A stretch of 64,000 nucleotides of DNA. It comes from Papilionanthe hookeriana x Papilionanthe teres (Eukaryota > Streptophyta > Magnoliopsida > Asparagales > Orchidaceae). Of the stretch, positions 47,315 to 59,100 are shown in pieces. The stretch is from contig CM040434.1 in the NCBI GenBank assembly GCA_022702705.1, positions 57,771,974-57,835,973 of the forward strand, written 5' to 3'. A program made the position numbers and the translations under genes. A model generated the notes under the pieces. That model was not told where the DNA came from and searched no databases. It saw nothing but the letters and a program-made list of their open reading frames with translations. The first letter of the stretch is position 1; each line of letters begins with the position of its first letter.

Positions 47315-47920
47315 ATGCCACATCCTAAAACCTTGAAACAACTACGGTCCTTTCAAGGGAAATTGGCATATCTTCGACGCTTTATCTCGAATTTGTCAGG
47401 AAGGTGTCAGTCGTTTTCTGCTTTAGTTAAGAAGGATGCCAAGTTTACTTGGGACTCCAAATGTCAACATGCCTTCGATGACATCAAACAATACCTAATG
47501 ACACCTCCTGTCTTAGCGACCCCGATCTCGGGACGACCGTTGATACTTTATACTGCGGCTTTAGACGACTCTCTCGGAGCCCTGTTAGCCCAGGTCAATG
47601 ATGAGGGAAAATAAAACGTGCTCTATTACCTAAGCCGTCATCTAATTCCGACGGAAGTAAAGTATCCTCCTATTGAGAAGCACTGTTTGGCCCTGATCTT
47701 CGCCGCACAGAAGCTCAAGCACTACATGCTTTCTCATAAAGTCAACCTTATTTCGAAGTTTAATCCGTTACAATATTTGATGACCCGACCGACGCTTTCC
47801 AGCAGACTTATCAGGTGGTCAATGATACTATTGCAATTTGATATAACTTTTGTTCCTCTTCGTGTCGTAAAGGGACATGTCCTGACAGACTTCCTTGCAG
47901 CACACCCTTTACCGGCAGAA
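47315..47920 (+). pseudogene. RT thumb and first RNase H
   Basis: Same frame as RT, separated by the TAA at 47309. Thumb: LKQLRSFQGKLAYLRRFISN. RNase H: LILYTAALDDSLGALLAQVN, in-frame TAA at 47612, then YPPIEKHCLALIFAAQKLKHYM and LIRWSMILLQFDITFVP. The usual gypsy RNase H, degraded in Tat elements because a second RNase H follows. Confidence 0.88.
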
Positions 47921-48260
47921 TCACCTCTCAATGATGACTTGCCAGACGAGCAGATAATGAGCCTAGAAGACCCTGATGATCAGCATTGGGAACTGTACTT
48001 TGACGAAGCATCTTCAGCACAGAAAGAAAAAGACTCACAAACGATAGTGCCTAGTAAAGCAGGAATCGGACTAATCTTTATAACACCGGAGCAGGGGATG
48101 TTAAGGTATTCCTATCACTTAACAGAACCGTGTATGAATAATGAGGTAGAATACGAAGCCCTCATAACAGGATTTGAATTAAACATTTAGATGGGAATAA
48201 CAGCTATCAATATCTACGGAGATTCACAGTTGATCATTCAGCAAGTTGCGGGACAAGATG
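47921..48260 (+). pseudogene. Second, archaeal-type RNase H
   Basis: WELYFDEASSAQ, then GIGLIFITPEQGMLRYSY, NNEVEYEALITGFEL and INIYGDSQLIIQQVAGQ give the D..E..D series of an additional RNase H of the archaeal/plant type, a hallmark of the Tat lineage. Separated from the previous part by the linker ESPLNDDLPDEQIMSLEDP. An in-frame TAG lies at 48188, between GFELNI and MGITAI. Continuation after a frameshift at about 48250 gives LEAKTRASTFKYAMKPLEQI. Confidence 0.88.
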
Positions 48261-49768
48261 CGACTCGAAGCCAAGACTCGAGCAAGTACTTTCAAGTACG
48301 CCATGAAACCGTTGGAGCAAATTCCAAATGTAACGATCTACAAGATTCCCGTGAGAGAAAATACTCTTACGGATGCGTTAGCTCGCCTCGCAAAAGAATT
48401 TGCCCGCTTACGGGATGAGTCGGCTGAAATGTCGGCTCAAGGACGACGGGTTCTCTCACGACTTGACATGGATACAATACACAAATCGGAAAAAGGAGAA
48501 GAAACAATCGCAGCAGAGTGACGGAAAATGCGAAGATCGGCGACAACCATTAATGAACTACTTGCAAACAGAAACTTACCGGACGATAAGTCATTAGCCC
48601 ATCAAATCAAGAAAAGAACTCTGTCTTATGCATTAATAAACAACACGTTATACAGAAGGTCTTTTGATCAGATGTGGCTAAGATGCCTGAGTGGGTCCGA
48701 GGCTCGTGAAATTGTCAAAGAAGTACACTCAGGACTTTGTGGCGCTCATCAATCGGGTCCGAAGATGAAAATAAAGATTAAAATACTAGGATATTACTGG
48801 CCCTCGATGATAACCGACTGCATGAAGGTTGCCAAAAGTTGTCACCAGTGCCAAGTACATGGAGTGGTTCTACATCAACCTCCAAATGTGCTACATCCGA
48901 CAGTCGCGTCATGCCCATTTGAGTGTTGGGGCACAGATATCGTGGGTTCGATAGATCCGCCTTCTTCAAGAGGGCTTCACTTCATTCTTGCAGCTACAGA
49001 TTACTTTTCCAAGTGGGCAGAAGCAGTACCGCTCAGAGAAGTAAAGGCACATCATGTGTTGCAGTTCTTCAAGAATCAAGTTGTCTACCGTTTCGGAATA
49101 CCGCGCAGAATTATTTCAGATAATGGGTCCACGTTTAAGAATACGAAGATCAACAATTTTGTCAGAAGACACAGGATTGATTGGCGCTATTCAACAATCT
49201 ATTACCCAAGAGCAAACGGCTTGGCCGAGGCTTTTAATAAAACTCTCGTCCAAATCCTAAAGAAAACCTTGGACGACAACAAAAGAAATTGGCACGAGAA
49301 GTTGTTAGAAGCCTTATGGGCCTACAAGACGACTTTCAGAACTCCTACTCAATCTACGCCTTAAGCTTTAGTGTACGGGTCCGAGGCCGTCTTACCCTTG
49401 GAGGTACAACTTCCCTCACTCTGAATTGCAGTTGCAGAAAAGATCACTACAGAAGAAAATGCCAAATTATGATTGGAAGAATTGGAAAGCTTGGAAGGAA
49501 AAAGACTTTCAGCACAGCAGAATTTGGAACTGTATCAAGCCAAGGTAATCCAGGCCCACGATAAACTAGTCCGTCTAAGGACATTTAAAGTCGGTGACTT
49601 GGTTCTAGTTCTCAGAAGACCTATTCTTACACATCGCAAAATAAGAGGTAAACATTCGTGGTCGAGACAGTCTACTCAGGAGGTTCCTACCAACTGGTGA
49701 ATTTTCGTGGAGAACGACCTATGCTTCCAATCAATGGACGATATTTGAAGAAGTATTACGCAACCTGA
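48261..49768 (+). pseudogene. Integrase (Tat/Ogre type)
   Basis: After a linker and TGA (48519), 48528-49364 is open. Zinc domain: VHSGLCGAHQSGPKM with SCHQCQVHG gives the HH and CC ligands. Catalytic core: Asp at 48936-48938 (WGTDIVGS), Asp at 49119-49121 (ISDNGSTF), Glu at 49227-49229 (GLAEAFNKT), so DDE is complete. A stop at 49362 is followed by ALVYGSEAVLPLEV and further stops. The C-terminus FRGERPMLPINGRYLKKYY ends at TGA 49766-49768 after a frameshift near 49640. It inserts the cDNA. Confidence 0.92.
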
Positions 49769-49810
49769 TGTTTCGAAGGATGAACTTTAAAAATGAGGTC
49801 TCATTCCTAG

Positions 49811-49950
49811 AAGCACGGGTGGTGTAATCATTTGCGACTGGGTTCGAACCCAAAACATAAAAAAAAATGGATGATAAAAAAGAAAATCGTTAACAAAAAA
49901 ATGTGTTAAAAAGAAAAAAAAACTTGTGAAATTGTAATAATAAAATGTCA
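49811..49950 (+). repeat. Possible tRNA-derived SINE remnant between pol and AlkB ORF
   Basis: GGGTGGTGTAATCATTTGCGACTGGGTTCGAACCC (49817-49851) resembles the second half of a tRNA, with a perfect B-box/T-arm GGGTTCGAACCC at 49840-49851, followed by A-rich sequence to about 49950. The A-box half is not recognisable. Short and unproven; it could be a chance palindrome. Confidence 0.35.
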
Positions 49951-50194
49951 ATCTTTCCTTTTAAATCAATTCATTCCTGATCTTTCCCTCATCTCTTCCT
50001 ACTTTCTTTAAAAAATTAAAAGAGATAAATAAGAACTTTTCATTAATAAATGTTTTTCTTATTATTCTTGTTCTTAGTATGTACCCCCGATCATTTCCTT
50101 GTTTTTTCGCGAGGAAATGTCGAATGGCGGTTGGTTCTAAACTTTAGAAATCGCGTGAGTCTAGCACTTGATGAAAAGAGGGTGAGGGATGGAG

Positions 50195-51601
50195 CCATGA
50201 TCGAGATTGACTCTGACTTCACACCAGCCGGCTACAATATGAAGAAAATGATTGGGCCCCGATTGATCGGGAAGAGTTCCATAGCCAGACAGTGATGAAA
50301 TTGGGTGGCCCAAGTCAACAATCCGCTAGTAAGAAGAGAAAAGCAAACGCCGCTCATGCAACAGGAGAAGATAAGAAATTTAAGTCCGTTGTTGCTACAG
50401 CAGAGGGCAGGCTTGTCAGCGCCATGCCTGCAGAAGTCCAAGGGGTAAGGAGAGCTACTCTCACTGCCACCCAGTGGAGGAACAAGAATCGCCGCATTCG
50501 CAAGATGTTAACCAAGTTAGCAGCAGATCAACATGAAGAGACAGTTGCTACCGTCAATACAAATACTCCGAAGAAATTGGTTCGTCAGGAACCAAAAAGT
50601 AAGAGATTAACTCTAAGGAAAGCAGAACAGATAAAGGAAATTCCAAGAAGAGCAGAAATAGAATCGCCGCCTCGACGCCAGCGTATGCACCGGCTCCGAA
50701 GAGTCTTGTTGCGAAAGCAACCCCGGAGGATGTCCCGACAGAGACTATCCTCGAGGAGCCAAGACATACAGGAGAGCTTGCCGGGGTTGAACCATACATT
50801 CCCCAGTACGTTACTAGACCTCGCCGATTGCAGATAATCCCGGAATATGAGCTGGAAAAATTACAGCAAGTTGAAAAGAAAACTATTGAATACTTTGAGA
50901 GAGTTCGAGGTAAGAGGGTCAACATCTCGGAAGGCCTTGAGCTGCATACAGATGTGTTTTCGGACTACGAACAACAGCAAATTGTAGACTGCGTACTTAA
51001 GCTTCAGAAAATGGGCCGAGCTGGTCGCCTAAGGGAAAAGACCTATTCAGAACCCCAAAGATGGATAACAGGAAAAGGAAGAATTACAATCCAATTCGAA
51101 TGTTGCTACAACTTCGTGGTAGATAGAAAAGGGAATCCACCAGGGATACTCCGTCGCAGTGAGGTGGATCCGATGCCAAGAATTATCAAGAGAATGGTAA
51201 AAAGGATGATAACATGGAGGGTATTGCCGCAGATTTCATATCCAACAGCTGCATCATTAACATCTACAAGGAGGGCGACTGCATACCTCCACAAATAGAC
51301 CATCATGACTTTGTCAGACCTTTCTGCACAGTGTCTTTTGTCAACCAATGTAACATCATGTTCGGATCTGACCTCCGGATTACAGGCCCCGGTGAGTTCC
51401 GAGGGCCAGTGGAGATACCACTACCGGTAGGTTCCGTCCTGGTGTTGAAAGGAAGCGGAGCAGACGTCGCAAAAACATTGCATTCCAGGAGTGCCTGTGG
51501 AACGAATCTCCGTCACTTTCGGGAGAATGGATGACGAAAAATGCCTTTCCACTTTCAAACGTGATCCGGAGTTAGAGAGTCTCCGACCCTACGAGCTGTG
51601 A
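50195..51601 (+). pseudogene. AlkB-like 2OG-Fe(II) dioxygenase (ALKBH9/ALKBH10 type) captured by the retrotransposon
   Basis: N-terminal ~160 codons are basic and disordered (ASKKRKANAAH, KNRRIRKMLTKLA). The AlkB region starts near 50820: EYELEKLQQVEKKTIEYFE, VFSDYEQQQIVDCVLKLQKM, GKGRITIQFECCYNFV, GNPPGIL, then SCIINIYKEGDCIPPQIDHH, RPFCTVSFVNQCNIMFGSDL, IPLPVGSVLVLKGSGADVAK, HCIPGVPVERISVTF. The order and wording are those of plant ALKBH9/10 m6A RNA demethylases. The iron site expects HxD; here it is Gln (51292-51294) and Asp (51298-51300). The second His is at 51476-51478 and the 2OG-binding Arg at 51503-51505. Frame breaks lie near 50293, 50665, 51230 and in the A-run 51471-51475; the stop is at 51599-51601. 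No intron is visible. Start uncertain (ATG 50050, 50196 or 50295). Confidence 0.9.
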
Positions 51602-52337
51602 TTTACATGGGAAATATCACACCTCCAATGCACATCCATACGGCATTCCTGTCAAGGATGACTTGGAAGGTGATGTTATTGTCCATGTATCTCACTATTC
51701 AGACATGAATTTTTACAGCTGCTTTTAAAAGAAACTAGAAGAATCTTACACAGTCCGTGTTGGATTTATATGGATTGTATGAGATATTGAATTCTCAAGG
51801 AAAATATCATCATGTTTTGGAGCAAGATGTATGATGTATTTTTGTCGAGATTGGAATGAAAATGACCATGTCATGTTTTACCTTCACCTCTTTTTGTGCA
51901 AATTGACTGGGAAACGCCATTAAGTTAAATGAACTTCGAACAAAGAACAAAGGGAAAATAAAAATAAATGAGAACTCTTTTAAAAAATCTGAATGTCAAA
52001 ACGAACCCCAAATAAATGTGAACCCTAAATTGAAAATCAAGCTAAAATCAAATCACAACAAGCGACTAAGAAAAATTCCTGAATCTGAAATCCCCAGCCT
52101 TCGGCTATTCTCAAATCACTTTTTGACTCTCCATATTTCCTTCCCTCTTTTGAGAAGGTCGACTGAATCTACTGACACAGAACCACAAAAATTTTCGATT
52201 TGGTTCTGATGGCATAGATTCATATCCTTCACCAAGTAATCAGACTTTGATCGATCCTTGTGGGACTTGAAAAACTTTCACGTCTCATTCCAAATCTTTC
52301 GCTAAACTTAAATCTCCATAGCAAATTTCACCCTTTA
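51602..52337 (+). other. Untranslated spacer after AlkB ORF
   Basis: No gene. The stretch 51602-51720 has short open phrases after the AlkB stop. No poly-A tail follows the AlkB stop, which argues against a separate processed-pseudogene insertion. Confidence 0.5.
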
Positions 52338-52782
52338 AACCTTCGAGACTGGAACCAGATTCCAGTTCTCTTTAAACCTTCGAGACTGGAACCAAATTCC
52401 AGTTCTCTTTAAACCTTTGAGACTGGTACTAAATTCCAGTTCTCTCCTTTCGAGGTCGGTACCAAATTCCGACTCTCTTTCGGGGTTGATACCAAATTTC
52501 AACTCTTTAAACCTTCGAGACTGGTACTAAATTCCAGTTCTCTCCTTTCGAGGTCGGTACCAAATTTCGACTCTCTTCCTGAGACTGATACCATATTTCA
52601 ACTCTCTCCTTCCGAGACTGGTACCAAATTCCAGATCTTATTTTGAGATCAGTACCAAAATTCTGATTCTCATCCTTTTCAATCGATACTTAAACTCTGA
52701 TTCTTACTTCGAGGCTGGTACCTAAATTCCAGTTCTCTTTGCAATCCCGAGGTTGGAACCTAGGTTCCAATTCTCATTTCAA
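52338..52782 (+). repeat. Hairpin-forming minisatellite, ~13 units of 31-38 bp
   Basis: Unit wording: 'ccttcgagactggaaccagattccagttctctttaaa'. Each unit has a dyad: gag(a)ctggaa..ttccag..tctc, with compensating variants such as 'gaggtcggtaccaaattccgactctc' and 'gaggttggaacctaggttccaattctc'. It lies between the AlkB ORF and the 3' LTR, where Tat/Ogre elements commonly carry tandem repeats. Confidence 0.88.
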
Positions 52783-53120
52783 ATCCAGATTTCCTTGAAT
52801 TGATTTTAAATTAAACCTCAATCAAAATTGAAACTCAGAACAAATCGAAATCTAAACTCACACATTAAAAGAATCGGAATAGAAAATGAAATGAAATCTA
52901 AATCAAATTTCCCCATATCTTATGATCTGGAATTCACCTCATTTTCTATTCCCCAGCGAGAGTTCAGGGATCTCCAGTCTTGGAGATATACTCGATATTC
53001 CCCAGCGGAAATTTGTTTCTACTCTGTTCTAAGTGTGTCACTTAGACGTCTGTGTTGGTTTTGTTGATCTCTTTGATCAACGCTAATACGCGCGGTGTGC
53101 TTGGTTAGGACACCACATCT

Positions 53121-53134
53121 ATTAGGGGTCCATT
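53121..53134 (+). other. Putative polypurine tract / 3' LTR junction
   Basis: ATTAGGGGTCCATT directly precedes TGTTGACC. Only AGGGG is purine; weak but correctly placed. Confidence 0.4.
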
Positions 53135-56100
53135 TGTTGACCTCATTTTTTATGAGGTCTTTTCTCTTCTCTCGCCTTAGTATTTAGAATCTAGCCTTAG
53201 GTTTTCCCTTTGACTATCATAGAGGATTAGAGATGGCACCCACCATTTAGAAATTCAAACACCTCCTGATTGTAAACCCCTAAGCCACTTGGAGGGTTAA
53301 GATCAAATGTGGAGGTTTAAATGATGAGTTCTCTATAGGACTCTTTGGCCTTAGGACTACCCTGAGTGGCCTGGTCTGGTGAAGGTTGACTTGCACACGC
53401 ACTACACTCCCACACACACATTCCAAGTTCTAAAACTACACCTACACCCAATTTGACTTCTTGACTCATGTAGGTAATCCATATGGATGGTCCTCAATCC
53501 CTAAGCCCCTGGCTAAGAGGGTTAGGAACAACATATTGAGTGACTAAAATAAGTCCTCTCATAGCTCCTGTGAGCTTAATATGGCTTCATGGCTCAACCA
53601 AAATGATCCCATTTCACTTACATTTGATCAATCTTCATTTTTTCAAAATTTTATTTTTTGACCCCGGGGGCCCTACACCCGCCAAACCTACCAAATGCCC
53701 TTGAAACTACCCAAAATTTGCAAAATCACCTAAATTACTCAAGATTCTTCAAAACCAATTCTAAACATTTCCCACCATTCAAATTGATCATCCTTAGCCA
53801 AATATACTAAAATTTCTAAAAATACCCCCCAATATCCTCCAAATATCCAAATGACCTTTTCAACCAAAAAAAAATCCAAAATTCCAAAAATTCCCAAAAA
53901 ATTCTAGAAAATCCTAAATATTCCCCATTTCATTTTGTTCAACTACACCATAAGCCAATTTTGTCAATTTAGCCCAATTTTACTAAAACCCCCAATTTGA
54001 CCCATTTTAAACCCAAGTGAACCCAATGTCAAACCAAACCACTCCAATTAACCTCAATGTTGATCCAATTCAATTCTAAACTTCAATTCCATATCCCTAA
54101 TATCAATTTAGACCAAATCCAAGCCCAATTTGATGAACATTTGGATCCAATTTCAATTTGAAGCCTAAGGCCCAATTTTGGCCCACAACCTAAACTTAGC
54201 CCAAACCAACCCAATTCAACTCCAATTAGCCCCAAATCTTTTCCTAAACCTTCCTAACATCCCCACAAACAAAACACTAACTTGATTTGCCCCAAATTTG
54301 AACCTAAACTCCACCTAAACCAAAAATCCCCAATTTTGGCCTAAACCCACCATGAACCCAAATGGGCCCAAATCCCAAAATCAAAGCCCAACCAAAGTTG
54401 AAAACTCTTTGTAACACTCCCATAAACATTTTTCAACATTAATTTTACATCAAATCTAACATTATCCCAACTTTAGCCCAACTTAGCCCAATTTGACCCA
54501 CTTTGGCCCCCTTACCAAAAAAGTCCCAAATCAAACCCAATTCAACTCCAAATCACCTCAAATTTGTTTCAAATCACTCATGACACATCCCTAAACTAAA
54601 CCCAACATTTTTTTGGCCCAATCCTTCACAAAATTTCCATACACCAATTTGTTTTCAAACCTAAAAGGCCCACTTTCTTAAACCATTCTAAAAGCCCATT
54701 TTCACCAAATCCAGAAGCCCAAAAATCCATTCCCAAGCCCACATGAAACCTTTTCTTCATTATTCCTTTGATAATACTATTTGACCAAAGTCTTAAATCC
54801 TCATAAAATCAACCAATTTGTAGCATCATGACAAATCCCATCAAAAAAATCCAATGTTTTCAAAATTCCAATTAACCCACTTTCATGTAAATAAGCCAAG
54901 CCATGGAGCCATGCTCAAGCCGTATGTAAGCCATAAGGAGCCATAGACTTGTCATCACTCCCTAAATGGCAAAAGGAGGAGATCCTTTAAGCACTCCTTA
55001 AAAGTCATTAACCCATTACATGATTCCCGTTAACCTAAATTTAATCCAAATAATCCTTGATGAGGACTTCACCACACATGTGAGGCTGACCCAACAGATC
55101 CCCTTCAGCCCAAATCAGGTCATGGGGGTGAACCTAACCCAAATACATAGGTTGACCCATTTGGACCCAAAATCACCCCTCTCCCCATGCCACTTAAATC
55201 CAATCCTTTACACATGTCCAAAGGAAATTGACTACACCAAACCCTAGCCCTGACTCCCCTGGGTCAGATGGTGACCTGACTCTGGCCGGCCAGCCACCAG
55301 GCCGCCGGAAAACGCCATGGCCGAGAAGCTTGGAATGAGCCAAAGTTCAAATTCTCATCTGCTAAGCTGCCCCACTCCAATTGGCCACCACAGCTCTTCA
55401 TCTCCTCCCCTAGGCAGCTGATCTCAGCCAACAATTGCCCCTGGGAAGCCCTTGCCATGGCTATTTAAACCAGCCACCCCCTCTCGACCAAAAGGTTGGC
55501 TGAAATCAACCTTCATAGAATCCCTCCAAACTCCTCACGAGCTTCCCTAGCCAAGAGCAATCCATCCCCACTTGTTCTCCCGCCCTAAATCCCATCGATC
55601 GAGCTCAATTTTGGAGCTCAATTCTCGAGCCGAACAGGACATCTCTCAAACCTCCACTGAAATAAAATTAAACTCACCCACACCTGCACAGGACCAAGAG
55701 AAGGAGTTCCCTAGTGAAAGCGCCTCTCCAGGCCACCCAATTGCTCTAGCCTCCAAAGTCTGAAATCGGGCATGGTTACTTTCATACTTAGATCTTTCAC
55801 CAAAGCCAGAGGCTTCATCCCTAGGCTCTTCCAGTTCCAACGAACGTGCTGAGCACATTTAGTTGAGGCCTTACCTCCTGAACCAAGGTAAGGAGACTTA
55901 TCTTTAACCTGAGCTTCCAGCGATTCTTCATTTCGTTTGAGTTAATTTCATAGCATGTAAACCGTATGGATGTGTTTGTCTCTTCAAGACGAATCCATAG
56001 AGTATAAGAACACAAAAAAACCTTTGAGAAACGAGGGAGATATTAGGGTTTGAGTGTGGACGGTCACGGGTGCACACCAATCGGAGACGACGACCAGCCA

Positions 56101-59100
56101 TCATTGGATCGAGCGTGTATCGAATGGACGGCTCAGATTTCGTCGGACCAGGGAACGGTACTTGAATCGCGGGCCCCGTGGCGCTGAGTCGGATGGCGGC
56201 AGCGAATGGGAGTGCGCCGCGTGGAGCTTCGGAGACGCTAAGGTTGCCGTGGCGCTGAGTCGGATAAGTAGGAAAATATGGAATTTATGATTTAATTAAA
56301 TGCCTGAAACTTAGAAAATCCATATCTTTGTGTAAAAAATCATAAAAATAAAATAAAAATACCCTCTTGCTCAGTGAACAGAAGAAAATAATGTGGAAAA
56401 AGAATTGAGTTAATTTGATTAGTATTTTATTTTTAATTAATTATTTGCTCATTTCAGTATTTTAGTTCTCCATTTACATAGAAAATTCACCATGGCATGA
56501 GACCATAGGGCTTTTGAAGCCTCTGATCTTGGGAACATTTCCTAAATTTTTCAAGGTTAGAGGCTATCTCTATGGCAAGTTATGTATTTTTCAAGTTTAT
56601 GTCACTATTTTTGGTATTTTAATTCCATTAATTATCATATTGCTTAGAAAATTCTAGGAAAATTTGGGGAAGTTTCTTAGGACCAGAGGACCCTAGGATA
56701 ATTATGTTTTGAGTTAATTCATTAAGAATAACCCTTATTGGCCTAATTACTCAAAACTGAACTTTAATTAATTAAGGTTAACCACACATCAAAAGAACTT
56801 AAAAACAATTCTCCACTGATCTTTAGGATTAGAGGGACCTCACATAAAAAATTGAAATCAATTAGAAATGTTTAACCCCACTAAATGGATTAATTAGGTC
56901 ACATGAGTAAAATAAAACTTTAAAAATTCATAACTCCAAAAATACATTTTAAAAATTCACCAAATTAGTTTTGGGACTTCTCTGATAATAGAGAAGTCTA
57001 AGAAAATTAAAATTGGAATTTTCTAAAAATCTTCATTTTTCACCTTATTTTAATATTTTTAATAATTAAAAAATAATAAAAATCACAAAAATATTAAAAA
57101 TCATAAGAATGTCACATTTTAACTCCTAATCACTTAGGAACAAACTAAATATTTTTCCCAAGTCCCTAGGATAAGATATTGAATTTTAAAAGCCCTAAAA
57201 CAATTTTTGAATTAAAAAATGAGTTTTCCAACATTTTCACTAAATTAATTCTAGTAAATTAAAGAAAAATAAAAAAATTATAAAATTTGTTTCTTTGGAC
57301 TCCTTGAGATCAAAGAGATTTAAGAAAATTATAAAATCCGTTTTTCAACTTTAATTTTATTTTTTAATTGATTAATACTCCAAAACACAAAATAATTATA
57401 ATAAATAAACTATAATTCAAAAAATCACCAAAATTGGTCCAAGTGGTGCTCTGGTCATTAGGAACATCCCATAATTTTCTTAAGGACAGAAACCTTACCT
57501 TTGTCATGTTGTTAAATTTCCATTGAAAATCCCTATTTTTTATTAAAATAATTATATAAATTAAATTAAAAACAGAAAAATCACATTTTCTCCTCTAATG
57601 TCTTAATTGAATGTGATTGAAGTGACATAAAAAATTTCAAGCTCATTTGAGCTCAATTTGATAAGTTATGAAATAATTAAGCTTAAAAGGGCATATTAAT
57701 AATTAAGAATTTTAACCTCTAATTAAAACTTTATGTTTAATCAAAATGGGGGGTAAAATATTTGATCTTAATTCTTTCTTATATGATTGAAACTTTGGAA
57801 AATAAAAGGGTCGGAATTCATTGATCACTTTTAATAAAAAAAAAATGAAACCTTAATTAATTAAATAATTTGAATTTTGGAAGAATAATTAAAAAAAACT
57901 TGGATTATTAAAATGGGGATATAATTTAGAGAGACTATAATCACTTAAACTAAAATCCCCAAATGAATCACTTTAATTATAGTTAACTCTTAATTAAACT
58001 TAAGATGATAATTGAAATTAATAAATTAATAATAAAGAAAAGGTAACCCTTAATTAAATTAAAACTTAAAACATTAAATAACTTGATAATTAAATTCAAA
58101 TAAATTTAAAACATTAAAAAAATTAATTTCAAAAATCACTTGAAAGCAAATTTAAAATAAACTCGAACATCAAAATCAATTTCAAAAAATAATTCTTAAT
58201 TAAAAAAAATCAAACCAATTAAAAGTTAATCTAGAATATTGCAACTAAATTAAAATTAAATCATTAAAGTCTAAATTAAATAATTTAAACTCCTCTTTCA
58301 ATTCAAATAGTTTAAAACACTTAAGAATAAAACATTTTGAACACTATTCCAAACTTAAATTTATTAAAATTTTATAACTAAATTAAATCACCTTAAAACA
58401 TTAATTCTAATTTTAAATCGTTGAAATTCTTAATAAATTGATTTGCCCCTAAAGACTTTTATCATTATAACTCTTAAATGGAGCATCAAGTGAGGTGTCA
58501 CTTAATTCATGGGATAATCAATTGTCCTAAGTTCACTGAGCAAAAGTTAAAACTTAACTAAAAAATTTCTGGATGATTGATTCATCTCTACAAAAATTCA
58601 TTTAGACTCAAAATAATCTCAGAAATTTTGAAAAGATGTTTAGAATCTGTTCTAAGCACTTACTCAATACAATGAGGTGTTTTAAGAAGAATAATTGAAC
58701 TTAATTGTTCTTTGGTGAAGAAAATCATCCACAAAATATAAAGAACCTAGACGTCATAAGAACTGACTAGCAGTAAGATTAGGATCTTGGTAGACAACCA
58801 AAACCTTTCCCTTAGCTTTACCTAGGTACTTGTTGCAAATATTTAAATGTTCTGACATGTGTTTTAAGTGCAGCTTGGAATGACGAGAAGACCCTCCGGG
58901 TATGCTTTTACTTTATTACAATTTACTTTATTGTAACTTATTTACCTGCACTGCGCTTTACTTTTCTTGCATGATAAACAGGATTGTTGCATGAAAATTG
59001 AAACCTTTAGGATAGCCACAAAACTGAAACCAAAACTAAATTAAAAGTCACAAAAGATAATATTCACCACCACAACATCTAAAATATAAAACAACTCAAA

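Noticed and set aside
49840..49851. A complete tRNA gene
   Set aside because: Only a T-arm-like half; no acceptor or anticodon stem pairs.
50050..50100. Possible signal peptide MFFLLFLFLVCT before the AlkB ORF
   Set aside because: Lies in a T-rich stretch, is out of frame with the next segment, and a secreted AlkB is implausible; more likely untranslated.
50195..51601. AlkB region as an ordinary host ALKBH gene or processed pseudogene
   Set aside because: It lies inside target-duplication-bounded LTRs in sense orientation with no introns and no poly-A tail or flanking duplication seen. Not fully excluded without other copies.
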